From Serpens gallinarum (GTDB lineage Bacteria > Pseudomonadota > Gammaproteobacteria > Pseudomonadales > Pseudomonadaceae), in assembly GCF_014836765.1 (NCBI RefSeq), contig NZ_JACSQG010000005.1:124001-188000 (forward strand): a DNA stretch of 64,000 nucleotides, given 5' to 3'. Shown piece after piece: positions 27,568-36,709 of the stretch (its first letter is position 1; each line of letters opens with the position of its first letter). The notes under the pieces are model-generated. The model had not been told where the DNA came from, did no database searches, and was given only the letters and a program-made list of their open reading frames with translations. The position numbers were made by a program, and so were the translations under genes.

Positions 27568-28269
27568 TCAGCCAGCCAATCCGACATAAACGTTCTGAAC
27601 ATCATCGTGGTCGTCGATGGCTTCCAGGAAGGCCTCGACTTCAGCCAGGGCTTCGGCGCTCAGGTTGCTGACCGGGTTCTTCGGTCGGTAGCCCAGCTTG
27701 GCCGAGTGCACGGTAAAGCCGAACTCGGGCAACGCGCGCGACACCGCATCCAGATCGGTCGGGTCGGTGATGAACAGCGTGTCGCCTTCGTCCGCTGCTT
27801 CGAAATCCTGAGCGCCCGATTCGATGGCCGCCAGTTCTGCATCGGCGTCACCCTCGGGAGTCGCTTCGATCAGGCCGACGTGATCGAAATCCCAGCTCAC
27901 CGAGCCGGCGCCGCCCAGTTGGCCCTTGCGAAACAACACGCGAATTTCCGCCACGGTACGGTTCAGGTTATCGGTCAGACACTCGACGATCAGCGGCACC
28001 TGATGGGGGGCAAAGCCTTCATACAGGGTGCGTTCGTAGTGGACGGTTTCGCCGCTCAATCCGGCGCCTTTCTTGATGGCGCGATCCAGGGTGTCCTTGG
28101 GCATCGAGGCTTTCTTGGCCTGGTGCACGGCCAGGCGCAGCTTGGCGTTGGTATCTGGGTCGGCGCCGTTACGCGCGGCGATCATGATTTCCTTGACCAA
28201 CTTGCCAAAGATCTTGCCCTTGGCATTGGCGGCGGCTTCTTTAGGTTTGGCTTTCCACTGGGCGCCCAT
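27568..28269 (-). CDS. YebC/PmpR-family DNA-binding regulatory protein
   Basis: A 233-residue protein of the YebC/YeeN family. It starts [20 protein letters not shown], in which the first residues differ from YebC proper (MAGHSKW) and match the YeeN-like branch. It keeps [20 protein letters not shown], the KKGAGLSGE and [19 protein letters not shown] stretches, and [11 protein letters not shown]. Members bind DNA or act on translation of proline-rich stretches, so the precise role is open. The ATG at 28269 fits the family start. Confidence 0.88.
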   Translation of the reverse strand: MGAQWKAKPKEAAANAKGKIFGKLVKEIMIAARNGADPDTNAKLRLAVHQAKKASMPKDTLDRAIKKGAGLSGETVHYERTLYEGFAPHQVPLIVECLTDNLNRTVAEIRVLFRKGQLGGAGSVSWDFDHVGLIEATPEGDADAELAAIESGAQDFEAADEGDTLFITDPTDLDAVSRALPEFGFTVHSAKLGYRPKNPVSNLSAEALAEVEAFLEAIDDHDDVQNVYVGLAG

Positions 28270-28460
28270 GGTTTCTCTCATATGCGGGAGGAGGAAGGTG
28301 AGTCGCAGATCGACTGCAACGCAGGGGCGAATTCTACGCCGTGGCCTTTAAAGCATGAACAATCCGCAACAAACCCTTGCGCGAATCGGCAGCCCACCGT
28401 TTGGCCATAACGGGCTGTGGCTGGATGCATTCAGACAACGGCCGGGCGCGGCCGCCGAAA

Positions 28461-28829
28461 TTACGGTTGCTCCAGCCAGGCTTCGGCTGCCTGCGCTTCG
28501 TCTGGCGCGAACGCTTTGATTTTTAATCCGGGAATCAAGGCGCCTTCGATCTTGCTGGCGATGCGCAGCCAGCGTTTGTCGGCGATCACGGCGCAGCGCT
28601 CAAAGCGGCGGATGAGGATGAACAGCTGAGCGACTTGCGACAGTTCCATGGCCAGGGCGCCGAGCGAAGGCCTGTCGAAATCGTGGATGCAATAGCGCAT
28701 GCGGCCATGGGTGAAGCCGGTGGAGGCATTCATCAGGTGATCGACCAGCACGTGCAGTTCGTCGCTGTCGAGCTTGCCGGAGAGCTGCACATCGAGGCGG
28801 TTATCGGCTATTCGCTTGACGTGAAACAT
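28461..28829 (-). CDS. STAS/SpoIIAA-like family protein
   Basis: A 122-residue single-domain protein starting MFHVKRIADNRLDVQLSGKL, which is the first strand of the SpoIIAA-like/STAS fold, with DELHVLVDHLMNAS and YCIHDFDRPSLGALAMEL after it. Family members may bind small hydrophobic ligands or partner proteins. The context (next to ppiC, same strand) gives no role. Confidence 0.75.
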   Translation of the reverse strand: MFHVKRIADNRLDVQLSGKLDSDELHVLVDHLMNASTGFTHGRMRYCIHDFDRPSLGALAMELSQVAQLFILIRRFERCAVIADKRWLRIASKIEGALIPGLKIKAFAPDEAQAAEAWLEQP

Positions 28830-28910
28830 GCTGTTTCTCCCGAATACCTGTTGTTTCAGGCTAGTCCAGGAACAGCAGGAGACGCCCCCGTGGGCTGGGG
28901 GCGCGGTGCA

Positions 28911-29192
28911 TCAGTCCTGGCGGCTGGTGACTTCCAGCAAGTGATAACCGAACTGGGTTTTCACCGGGCCCTGCACGACATTCAGCGGGGCGCTGAATAC
29001 CACGGTATCGAATTCCTTGACCATCTGGCCCGGGCCGAACGAGCCGAGGTTGCCGCCGTCACGGCTGGATGGGCAGGTGGAGTTTTCTTTAGCGACTTTG
29101 GCGAAATCGGCACCGCCTTCGATGGCGGCTTTCAGTTCGTTGCACTTGGCTTCGCTGGCAACAAGGATGTGACGGGCAGTGGCTCGGGCCAT
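28911..29192 (-). CDS. ppiC: Parvulin-type peptidyl-prolyl cis-trans isomerase
   Basis: A 93-residue single-domain parvulin. It starts MARATARHILVASEAKCNEL and has the active-site stretches FAKVAKENSTCPS, GGNLGSFGPGQMVKEFD and the ending VKTQFGYHLLEV. There is no signal peptide, so it acts in the cytoplasm like E. coli PpiC. The ATG at 29192 gives the family start. Confidence 0.94.
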   Translation of the reverse strand: MARATARHILVASEAKCNELKAAIEGGADFAKVAKENSTCPSSRDGGNLGSFGPGQMVKEFDTVVFSAPLNVVQGPVKTQFGYHLLEVTSRQD

Positions 29193-29402
29193 GGGGGGTA
29201 CTCCTATCAATGAAGGGGCGGAGCCTACCGTAAACACTGCGGATGTGCATCGGGCCGCGCATCGAAGTTGCAGGCGGGACCCACCCTTGAAACGACGCGG
29301 CGGTTGCTATTGATGCGGCGCACCGTCGCGTCGTACCGCATCTTGGCGGCCGGGTAACCGGCCGCCAAGTGGCTGGCGTAATGCCAGACTGAAGCGTTGC
29401 GC

Positions 29403-29852
29403 TCAGGTAAGCAGCTCAGGGGGGATCGTACCGCCATGCTGGGCCAGCTTCTGCATCACGGTCTTGTGCAGCCAGGTATTCATCTGGGCGGAGTCGCTCA
29501 TCAATTGCGGCGGGCAACCCAGCTCGGTGGCCAGCTCCTTGCGATGCTCCAGGCTGCTGTCCAGACCCAGCAATTTCAGCAGGTCGACAATCGAGGTACG
29601 CCAGTTGAGTTGCTCCGAATGGCTGGCAGCCATGCCGTCGAGTTTGGCGGTGACGTCGACGGTACTCATGGTGCTGGAATCGCCCACGCCGCCCAGAGCT
29701 GAACCGGCGCCCGGAACTGTCGTGGCATTGGATGCAGCGTCAGGACGATTCGCGTCCGCCACCGTGCCCGTCGACGGTTGGGGGGATGTGGGCACCGTCT
29801 TGTCGTCATGGCCGAAACCGAGTTTTTCTTTGATCCGATCGAACAGGCCCAT
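29403..29852 (-). CDS. DUF3597-family protein
   Basis: A 149-residue protein with a short N-terminal amphipathic segment (MGLFDRIKEKLGFGH), a low-complexity Ser/Thr/Pro linker and a compact C-terminal domain from VDVTAKLDGMAASHSEQLNW to HKTVMQKLAQHGGTIPPELL. This matches the DUF3597 family, whose function is unknown. The ATG at 29852 has GGAG upstream; longer starts look non-coding. It is divergent from the CAP-domain gene. Confidence 0.85.
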   Translation of the reverse strand: MGLFDRIKEKLGFGHDDKTVPTSPQPSTGTVADANRPDAASNATTVPGAGSALGGVGDSSTMSTVDVTAKLDGMAASHSEQLNWRTSIVDLLKLLGLDSSLEHRKELATELGCPPQLMSDSAQMNTWLHKTVMQKLAQHGGTIPPELLT

Positions 29853-29986
29853 GGAGATTTCCTCATTCGTTGTTGTGAGCTTCGATTGGGACAGCGGAAC
29901 AGAGGCCTGCATTCAGCACCGTAGGTCGGATTGGCAACCGCAAGGCGCGGGGCGAGTCCAATGGGCACAGTCACGGAGGCATTAGC

Positions 29987-30511
29987 ATGCTGATCACCGC
30001 CTTACGCCCTCGGCTGATGGTTCTGCTGGTCAGTATCGGATTGCCGGCCGTGCAGGCGGCAAGCACGGATTCAGTCCCGGCCGAACAGTGGAAAAGCACC
30101 GGGCTGGACCTGCTCGAACGGGTCAATGCCGTGCGAGCGGCACCCAGGAACTGTGGCGAAAAGCTGTACCCGGCCGCGGCGCCCTTGGCTTGGAGCGACC
30201 GGCTGGCCCAGGCCGCTTTCGATCACAGCCGCGACATGGTCATGCACAACACCTTGAGCCACGCAGGCAGTGATGGCAGCGACCTCGGTGCGCGAGTCAG
30301 CCGTACGGGTTATCGCTGGCAAGCGATTGGTGAAAACATCGCCAGCGGGCAGGTCGAGGTGGAGAAGACCCTGGCCGGCTGGCTCTCCAGCCCAGGGCAT
30401 TGCGCCAATATCATGAATTCTCAGTTCACAGAAATGGGCGCTGCCTATGCCATGGGCGAGCAGGGAAGTGCCGCGATCTATTGGACACAGGTATTCGCTA
30501 CGGCGCCGTAG
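29987..30511 (+). CDS. Secreted CAP-domain (SCP-like) protein
   Basis: A 174-residue exported protein. A signal peptide ends near VQAAS, and the CAP domain follows with its typical helix (LERVNAVRAAPRNCGE), the metal/active-site histidines in FDHSRDMVMHNTLSHAG, and GENIASGQ and GWLSSPGHCANIMN. Bacterial CAP proteins of this size are exported proteins of uncertain activity. It stands alone. Confidence 0.88.
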   Translation: MLITALRPRLMVLLVSIGLPAVQAASTDSVPAEQWKSTGLDLLERVNAVRAAPRNCGEKLYPAAAPLAWSDRLAQAAFDHSRDMVMHNTLSHAGSDGSDLGARVSRTGYRWQAIGENIASGQVEVEKTLAGWLSSPGHCANIMNSQFTEMGAAYAMGEQGSAAIYWTQVFATAP

Positions 30512-30544
30512 CGTCCGCCTAGCTGCTAAACGAGCGAGGCGGCG

Positions 30545-30631
30545 TTAGAACACCAGCATGAAGAAACCGATGACCACGATCAGGCCAATCAGAAAAATGA
30601 TGCCAATCGTACTGCCGAGGAACTTGAGCAT
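30545..30631 (-). CDS. 28-residue hydrophobic membrane peptide
   Basis: A complete tiny frame: MLKFLGSTIGIIFLIGLIVV followed by IGFFMLVF. It is a single membrane span with one lysine at the start. GGGAG lies nine bases before the ATG on the minus strand. No frame longer than this gives a sensible protein. It sits in a 249-bp gap between two rightward genes, so it needs its own promoter. The function is unknown. Confidence 0.6.
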   Translation of the reverse strand: MLKFLGSTIGIIFLIGLIVVIGFFMLVF

Positions 30632-30760
30632 GGTAAGGACTCCCGTTGGGTTCCCTATTGGGACTGATCGGCACGGGTGTCGTTCACGGATCAACAGTGC
30701 GCATTGACATGTCCAAGCCGGAGACGGGGGCGTGTGCCCCGACCATGAGGAAGGTTCGCC

Positions 30761-31102
30761 ATGAGTACTCTGGACATCGAAGGCTGGTGCAAAACCAGCC
30801 CCCAGCAAGCCTCCAGCCCGCTGGGTGTTTTTCATTTCTACATCGATGGGAACCATCACCGGCAACTGGAAGAGGCTGAAGAGCAGTTGGTGAAAAGTGG
30901 AGGGGCGGAGGTGCTGATTACGCCTGACTTGTCGACGCTGGAACTGATCCCACCACCCGATTGCGGACCGTTGGCCGATTGCCACTTGCGGGTCTATTTG
31001 CGTCCGGATGATCAACGAGGCCAGTTTCATCTGGTTGGGCACCGGGCCAGCGATGGCAGTCTGGTCTACACCAACGCGATGATGATCGACATGCTCAGTT
31101 AG
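30761..31102 (+). CDS. Small protein of unknown function
   Basis: A 113-residue acidic, soluble protein without a signal peptide. It starts MSTLDIEGWCKTSPQQASSP and has predicted strands around LGVFHFYIDG and DCHLRVYLRPDDQRGQFHLVG. GAGGAAGG before the ATG supports translation. I do not recognise the family, and the neighbours do not help. Confidence 0.65.
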   Translation: MSTLDIEGWCKTSPQQASSPLGVFHFYIDGNHHRQLEEAEEQLVKSGGAEVLITPDLSTLELIPPPDCGPLADCHLRVYLRPDDQRGQFHLVGHRASDGSLVYTNAMMIDMLS

Positions 31103-31140
31103 AGTGGCCACGGCCCTCTCAGTCTTTGACAATCGAGCGT

Positions 31141-31223
31141 AGTGTGAATCGCGCTTCATCGATCTACCGGGTGGCGACCCGCCGAGCGGAGCCATGGTGG
31201 GTATAAAAAGCGACATCCACCCG
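31141..31223. repeat. Dispersed repeat, copy 2 (see 11759)
   Basis: Matches 11759-11845 with scattered changes; it ends with gcgacatccacccgg, which itself resembles one arm of the GTAGGGTGG-type REP elements in this window. It lies between the 113-residue protein gene and the helicase gene. Confidence 0.6.
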
Positions 31224-31255
31224 GCAAAAACGTCGGAGCGTGGCGGCGGAAATAG

Positions 31256-33709
31256 TTATTGTCTTTCCCGGCCGCTTCGTTGCTGCTGCGCCCGATAACA
31301 CGCCTGGCACAAGCGAAATTGGCTTTCCAGCAAGGGCATCGGTTTGCTGCATTGCTGGCAGCTTTTCGTGTCGCCCTTGATGCGGCGTTGGTCGGTACGT
31401 TTTGGGGTGCGCCGCCGCGACAGTTCGCGGGTAATGGCGTCGTTGAGCAGGCGGCGGTGTTCCTCGCCACGCTCCACGCCGGGGAAATAGTCCGGCAGGG
31501 TGCGTGCCAGGTGCAGGTAGGTTTCGATGACGTGCAGTGAGCTTTCCAGGGTCGCCAGTTCGGCGTTGATCAGCAACCGGGGTGGATCGATGACGGTGCC
31601 GCGCGCCACCTTTTGCAGCCACTGCTGGGCAAAGGTACTGGCGGGGCTGTCCAGCCCGCCGCGAATCGGCGTGCAGGCAAAGATCCAGCGCAGCCAGAGT
31701 TCGATGTCCGGGTCGTCGATCAGCGCGATCCAGTCGGCCAGCTCGTCCGGCAGGATGGATATGAATTCCTCGCCGAAGTTGATGTTGCGATTGAAGGTCA
31801 GCCAGGCGCGCAGCAGGCTGGGGTCGTTCATCAATTCGGCAATCGCGCTGAGGTGCTCGATGGACGGGCGCACCTGAAACTGCGCCAAGTCGATCGGCAC
31901 GTCCGGGCTGTTGAACAGACGCTTGATCGATTGCAGGGTCTGTGGGTCCAGCGCGGTGATGTAGCCGTTATCGTGATGACCGAAGCGCCCGGCGCGCCCA
32001 CCGATCTGCTTGACCTCCTGCACCTTGAGCTGGCGGTTCTGGATGCCGTCGAATTTTTCATCGGTGTAGAAACACAGCGTGTGCGCCGGCAGGTTCAGGC
32101 CCATGCCCACCGCATCGGTGGCCACCATCAGGTCCGCCTCGCCTTCGCGAAAGCGCCGGGCCTGCTCGTGGCGCACTTCCGGCGACAGCGCGCCATAGAC
32201 CACCGACACGCTCTTGCCGGTCATCTCCAACAGGCCCTTGAGTTCCAGCACCGTCTTGCGACTGAAGGCCACCAGCAGCGAGCCTTCGTCGAGCTTTTTC
32301 AGCGTGGTGGAGTGGCGCGCCACATCCACCGGCGACAGGCGTTTGGTGCGCTTGATCACCAGACGGTCTTCGCACAACTCGCACAGTGTGTGCAGCGACG
32401 GCTCGATCAGTGCCGGACCGGTCATGATCAGCTCCGGCGTGTAGGCGCTTACCAGCGCATCCACCCAGGCCCAGCCGCGTTGATCGTCGGCCATCATCTG
32501 CACTTCGTCGATCACCACCACGTCCCAATGCTGATCGCGGAAGCGGGCGAACTCCTCGACCGTGCAGCAAAAGTGCGTGGCGCCCTCACGAATGATCTCC
32601 TCCTCGCCGGTGACCAGCGAGCAGGGCACGCCCATGGCTTCGATGCGTTCTTGATTTTCCAGCGCCATCAGGCGCAGCGGCGACAGGTAAATACCGTGGG
32701 TGGCGCCGGTCATCGTCTCGATGGCGCGGTGGGTCTTGCCGCTGTTGGTCGGGCCGAGCAGCGCGGTCCAGGTGCGAGTCAGCCGCCGCGCCGGGTAAAG
32801 CTTGTGGTAATGGGCGAAGCGCGGGTTTTCCAGCAGCACGGCAAACGCCATCTTTTCCGCATGAGCCTGGCGCGCATAACGCACCGAGCGGATGAGCTTT
32901 TGCGGCTCCATGAAGAAGATTTCGTTCAGGCGCTTCTGCCCCAGCAGTTGCAGGTCGAAGTCACCGGCCTGGTCCACCAGCAGAGTGAATTTTTCTTCCA
33001 GCGCCTGGCGATCCTGCGCCTTCCAGTCGAGCACTTCCTGATCGCTGAGCACATGGCCCTGGCCGGCCGGCACGCGGCGCTGCACATCGAGCGCCAAGCT
33101 ACCTTGGCGCAGCTCCACGACATAGCGCAGCTCATGCATGACTTCGTTCAGGGTGTCGATAGCCGTTGCCGCAAACGCATCGACGCCCGCCAGCGTGGGG
33201 CGCATTGCTTCGAGTGCTTGTTCTTTTTGCTCATCACTCAGCGTGGCGAACGGCCGTTCCAGCACCTGCAGCCGTTCGCGAACCCAGGCATGCATCGCTT
33301 GCTGTACAGTGGCCTCAAACGCGTCGCTGGACGCGCTGTCAGCCAAGCGCGAGGCCCAGGCGCTGTTGAGGAAGGTCTGTACGCCGCAGCTGAAGGTTTT
33401 CTCGACGCCGAAGATGTCCACCGTACAGGAATAATCGTGGACGTCGCGCGCCAGAATGCGACCGATCAGGCTGGTCGGCTCGGGCTGGGTCAGCACGTCA
33501 TCCACAGCACTTTCGGTAAGCCCCAGCCAGAATGCCCGCGCCGCCCGACCGATCTCCGCGATGCGATGGCCTTGATAGGCAATGAACCAGTCGTCCTGGT
33601 GGCGCTTGTTCGGCGCGAATTCGGGGTATCTCGCTATGGCCCAGGCGAGGAACCGCTGCAAGCGCTCAAGCTGAATAGCCTTGCGGTGCTGAATATCGGC
33701 CTTGCGCAT
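31256..33709 (-). CDS. SUV3-like superfamily 2 RNA helicase
   Basis: An 817-residue protein. An N-terminal extension of ~300 residues precedes the helicase core. Motif I is GPTNSGKT (about residue 316), motif II is DEVQ (VVVIDEVQMMADD, near 400) and motif VI lies around VKQIGGRAGRFG. The DEVQ box and the ATDAVGMGLNLP stretch are marks of the mitochondrial SUV3 branch. The C-terminus is a cysteine-rich zinc-type module (CQQCSKPMPLLESQFRLCQA). The ATG at 33709 follows AGAGGCG. A role in RNA turnover is inferred from the family. It stands alone. Confidence 0.85.
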   Translation of the reverse strand: MRKADIQHRKAIQLERLQRFLAWAIARYPEFAPNKRHQDDWFIAYQGHRIAEIGRAARAFWLGLTESAVDDVLTQPEPTSLIGRILARDVHDYSCTVDIFGVEKTFSCGVQTFLNSAWASRLADSASSDAFEATVQQAMHAWVRERLQVLERPFATLSDEQKEQALEAMRPTLAGVDAFAATAIDTLNEVMHELRYVVELRQGSLALDVQRRVPAGQGHVLSDQEVLDWKAQDRQALEEKFTLLVDQAGDFDLQLLGQKRLNEIFFMEPQKLIRSVRYARQAHAEKMAFAVLLENPRFAHYHKLYPARRLTRTWTALLGPTNSGKTHRAIETMTGATHGIYLSPLRLMALENQERIEAMGVPCSLVTGEEEIIREGATHFCCTVEEFARFRDQHWDVVVIDEVQMMADDQRGWAWVDALVSAYTPELIMTGPALIEPSLHTLCELCEDRLVIKRTKRLSPVDVARHSTTLKKLDEGSLLVAFSRKTVLELKGLLEMTGKSVSVVYGALSPEVRHEQARRFREGEADLMVATDAVGMGLNLPAHTLCFYTDEKFDGIQNRQLKVQEVKQIGGRAGRFGHHDNGYITALDPQTLQSIKRLFNSPDVPIDLAQFQVRPSIEHLSAIAELMNDPSLLRAWLTFNRNINFGEEFISILPDELADWIALIDDPDIELWLRWIFACTPIRGGLDSPASTFAQQWLQKVARGTVIDPPRLLINAELATLESSLHVIETYLHLARTLPDYFPGVERGEEHRRLLNDAITRELSRRRTPKRTDQRRIKGDTKSCQQCSKPMPLLESQFRLCQACYRAQQQRSGRERQ

Positions 33710-33796
33710 GATCGACGCCTCTTCTGATCGGGATGCGTGCGAAGTGTGGACCACTTCGCGCGAGAGATGAACAGGCGTGATCACCTCTTGGCCACA

Positions 33797-34570
33797 TCAA
33801 GAGAGTGCGCGTTTGGCCAGCATCTTGGACAGGCCGTACGTAGACGCTAAAAACTGAATGGGGTAGCGAAAACGGTAGCGCAGCCGTGAGGCGCGGGGCA
33901 GCCGATAGCCCATGCCTTCCTCAATGGAATAACGGCAGGGATTGCACAGGCCGCACGGTTGGCCCGCACGGGGCGTGAAACAGAACCAGCTTTTTTCCAG
34001 GAGCGCGATAAAGCCTTGCTCCATGGCCCGCTGCCGCATCTGTTCCTTGGTCAGCATGAGCACGGGAAACCGGTAGTTGGCAAAGATGTGCAGGTCGTCC
34101 TCCTGGCTATCGGCTGAATGCTTCAGCGCCCAGTGGCCGGACGCTGCGGGTGTGACCTGACCCTGCAGGAAAAAATACGCCTTGTCGTCGATGTGGACGC
34201 TAAGTTCCAGCGTCGTGAGGTTCCTGAATTGGGCATAGCGGGCCAGCCAGTCATATTGACTGCCCAGGTGTGCACGTGATTTCAAGCGCCGGTAGGACTG
34301 GGTAATGGCCTGATCGGGCGGAATATCGTTGATACAGGTGATGATCGTGGGCTTGATGCGTTGGCTGGCCTGGCTGTCGAACCTCGCCAGGCTCTGGCGG
34401 ATATCGTTGATCGCCTGCAATTCTCGCAGGCTGGAGAGACGCCCCAGGTCGATGATGTAGTGAGGCTGTACGGTCGCTTTTTCAGTCAGGGCGAGGCTGA
34501 GGACTCTGAAGGAGGAATCCCAGCCGCCGGTCCAGAGGATATCCACGCTGCCTGCATTGGACATGTCCAT
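33797..34570 (-). CDS. Orphan QueC-like PP-loop ATPase
   Basis: A 257-residue protein of the adenine-nucleotide alpha-hydrolase (PP-loop) superfamily. The loop is TGGWDS at about 14-19, instead of the SGGxDS of most members. Four cysteines (197, 206, 209, 212) in CFTPRAGQPCGLCNPC reproduce the zinc site of QueC, the 7-cyano-7-deazaguanine synthase. The region between differs from QueC and the protein is longer. It is not beside other queuosine genes, so the substrate is unknown. The ATG at 34570 is used; an ATG at 34564 is possible. Confidence 0.65.
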   Translation of the reverse strand: MDMSNAGSVDILWTGGWDSSFRVLSLALTEKATVQPHYIIDLGRLSSLRELQAINDIRQSLARFDSQASQRIKPTIITCINDIPPDQAITQSYRRLKSRAHLGSQYDWLARYAQFRNLTTLELSVHIDDKAYFFLQGQVTPAASGHWALKHSADSQEDDLHIFANYRFPVLMLTKEQMRQRAMEQGFIALLEKSWFCFTPRAGQPCGLCNPCRYSIEEGMGYRLPRASRLRYRFRYPIQFLASTYGLSKMLAKRALS

Positions 34571-34949
34571 GGTCTCTTGAGGCGTTGCCCCCGACCGTCA
34601 CTGGCAGGGGCTCCGTTGGAGGGTCACCCGGGCATCCTGTCCGTGGCCCCGAAGGCGCAGTGAGCTTAGTTGGCGGTGGCGCACATCGCGTGCAACACCC
34701 CCGTGCAGCTGACAAGCGGAACGGTGTCTGCCCCTTCCCGAACAGCGGATCGGACCGCTGGCACGTTCGGTATCCCGCTGCCGTTGTGGTGGGCCATCGC
34801 GAGGCATAGAATTCGCACGTTTTCAGGATGCCCCCTCGTTCTCCTGAGTCCGTTGCCCTGGCGATCCTGCCTGCGGTTGCCTGGATTCCTGCGATGCGCG
34901 CGCGCCCTGGTTTTTTCTGGCTCGATCCGCCTGGTTTTGATTTGCCTCC
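34571..34949. other. Divergent intergenic region with a short leader frame
   Basis: This 379-bp gap separates the QueC-like gene from sotB. It holds one notable item, the 41-codon frame 34828-34953 described separately. No terminator or repeat was recognised. Confidence 0.5.
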
Positions 34950-34953
34950 ATGA
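34828..34953 (+). CDS. Possible 41-residue leader peptide overlapping sotB
   Basis: The frame reads [20 protein letters not shown] onward and is rich in proline and alanine. Its TGA overlaps the sotB start as ATGA. sotB has no clear ribosome site of its own, so it may be reached by coupled translation. The peptide start has only AGG immediately upstream, so it is uncertain. Confidence 0.3.
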   Translation: MPPRSPESVALAILPAVAWIPAMRARPGFFWLDPPGFDLPP

Positions 34954-36143
34954 CGACTACCGTGAATACCGCCCAAGGCGGTAGCTGGCTCAGCGTGGCC
35001 GCGCTGGCGCTGGCCGCGTTTATTTTCAACACTACCGAATTCGTGCCGGTCGCGTTGCTCAGCGATATTGGCCACAGCTTCGAGATGCCGACCGCCCAGG
35101 TTGGGCTGATGCTCACGGTGTATGCCTGGATCGTGGCGCTCACCTCGCTGCCGCTGATGCTGCTGACGCGCAGCGTCGAACGACGCAAGCTGCTGATCGG
35201 CGTATTTGCGTTGTTTATCGTCAGCCATCTGCTCTCCAGCGTGGCCTGGAGCTATGAGGTGCTGGTGCTGAGCCGCACCGGCATCGCCTTTTCCCATGCG
35301 GTGTTCTGGTCAATCACCGCCTCCCTGGCGGTGCGCGTGGCCCCGCCAGGCAAGGCCGCCCAAGCGCTGGGCCTGTTGGCTACGGGCACCACCTTGGCCA
35401 TGGTGCTGGGCATTCCGCTGGGGCGTGTGGTCGGAGAAGTCCTGGGCTGGCGCATGACCTTCCTGGCCATTGCCGGGTTGGCAGGCCTGACCCTGCTGTG
35501 CCTGGCGCGCACCTTGCCGCTGCTGCCCAGTCAGAATTCCGGCTCGCTGAAGAGCCTGCCGGTGCTGTTCAGGCGTCCGGCGCTGGTCTCGATCTATGTG
35601 CTGACTGCAGTGGTCATCACCGCGCAATTCACCGCCTACAGCTACATCGAGCCGTTTGCCCGGCAGGTGGCGCAGCTCAGCGGCAACATGACCACCTTCA
35701 TCCTGCTGCTGTTCGGCGGCGCGAGCATTTTCGGCTCGTTGCTGTTCAGCCGTTACAGCAGCCGCTATTCCCAGGGTTTTCTGTTCGGCGCCATCCTTGC
35801 CTTGGCGCTGTGCCTCTTGTTGCTGTTGCCGGCCGCCGGCTCAGTGCTCGGCATCTGCGTACTGAGCGCGGTGTGGGGCATCGCCATCTTGTGTTTCAGC
35901 CTGTCCCTGCAATCCAAGGTGCTGCACCATGCCTCGGACGCCACCGATGTAGCCATGTCGCTGTTCTCCGGCATTTTCAACGTGGGAATCGGCGCCGGCG
36001 CGTTGCTTGGCAGCGTGGTCAGCCAGCAGTTGGGCCTGGCGAACATTGGTGTGGTCGGCGGCTTGCTGGCGGTGGTTGGTCTGGTGCTGTGTGGCGTGAC
36101 GATGCTGCGCTTCGGGAACGCCGCAAGGGCGGTGCCGGCCTGA
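34950..36143 (+). CDS. sotB: MFS sugar/drug efflux transporter SotB
   Basis: A 397-residue, 12-span major-facilitator protein of the SotB/YdeA branch of the DHA1 family. The start is [20 protein letters not shown], a mark of this branch, then [20 protein letters not shown] and the motif-A-like [14 protein letters not shown]. In E. coli SotB exports arabinose and IPTG and limits their accumulation. Its start overlaps the stop of a short upstream frame. The substrate here is inferred from the family. Confidence 0.85.
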   Translation: MTTTVNTAQGGSWLSVAALALAAFIFNTTEFVPVALLSDIGHSFEMPTAQVGLMLTVYAWIVALTSLPLMLLTRSVERRKLLIGVFALFIVSHLLSSVAWSYEVLVLSRTGIAFSHAVFWSITASLAVRVAPPGKAAQALGLLATGTTLAMVLGIPLGRVVGEVLGWRMTFLAIAGLAGLTLLCLARTLPLLPSQNSGSLKSLPVLFRRPALVSIYVLTAVVITAQFTAYSYIEPFARQVAQLSGNMTTFILLLFGGASIFGSLLFSRYSSRYSQGFLFGAILALALCLLLLLPAAGSVLGICVLSAVWGIAILCFSLSLQSKVLHHASDATDVAMSLFSGIFNVGIGAGALLGSVVSQQLGLANIGVVGGLLAVVGLVLCGVTMLRFGNAARAVPA

Positions 36144-36182
36144 TCGCTTTACGGTTCCGGCGTCTTGTGCAACGGCGCGGTG

Positions 36183-36548
36183 TTACTTGAAGGCACCGCC
36201 CAACATGACGCAGCCGTTGGGCAGATCGATCAAGGGATCATGTTCATAGTAATAGGCCGTGATCGGCTTGCCGAAAAGCCCTTTACACGAGGCCTGGTAG
36301 CCGGCCGGGCAGGAGGAGAGATAGGTTATTTTCGCAGCCGTGGCGCCGAGTGCCTCGGCAGTCTTGGAAAGACCGTCGCACATTTTCTTGAGCTCAGTTT
36401 CACTCAGCTCGTTGGTATGGATGCAATCCTTGACCCGCATGGTGCCTGCGCTGCCTTCCATCAGGCAGGCAAAATCCTTGGCAACCGCGCCGGTGGCGAC
36501 GATGGCAAGCCCCAGAGTCCCTACGTACGCATATAAAATCCGTTTCAT
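36183..36548 (-). CDS. Small exported cysteine-rich protein
   Basis: A 121-residue protein with an N-terminal signal (MKRILYAYVGTLGLAIVATG ending AVA). The mature part holds six cysteines (CLMEG, DCIHT, MCDGL, SCPAG, SCKGL and GCVML), compatible with three disulphides in the periplasm. I do not recognise the family. It converges on sotB and has no partner gene. Confidence 0.7.
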   Translation of the reverse strand: MKRILYAYVGTLGLAIVATGAVAKDFACLMEGSAGTMRVKDCIHTNELSETELKKMCDGLSKTAEALGATAAKITYLSSCPAGYQASCKGLFGKPITAYYYEHDPLIDLPNGCVMLGGAFK

Positions 36549-36709
36549 CTACGCACCCAATCCGTCGGTTAGCAATCTCCTTAACCTAGATCCGATTGGT
36601 TAAAACTCAAGCACGAAGCCAGGTGCAATGACGCCCGGCGCGACACAGTAGGTGTCGACGCTGTCACACTATGCCCCCACTCGCTCGACCCTCCGTTAGC
36701 TACGCGCAT

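Noticed and set aside
31613-33727. About 700-codon open frame opposite the SUV3-like helicase.
   Set aside because: Antisense shadow of a gene with clear helicase motifs; no domain and no ribosome site.
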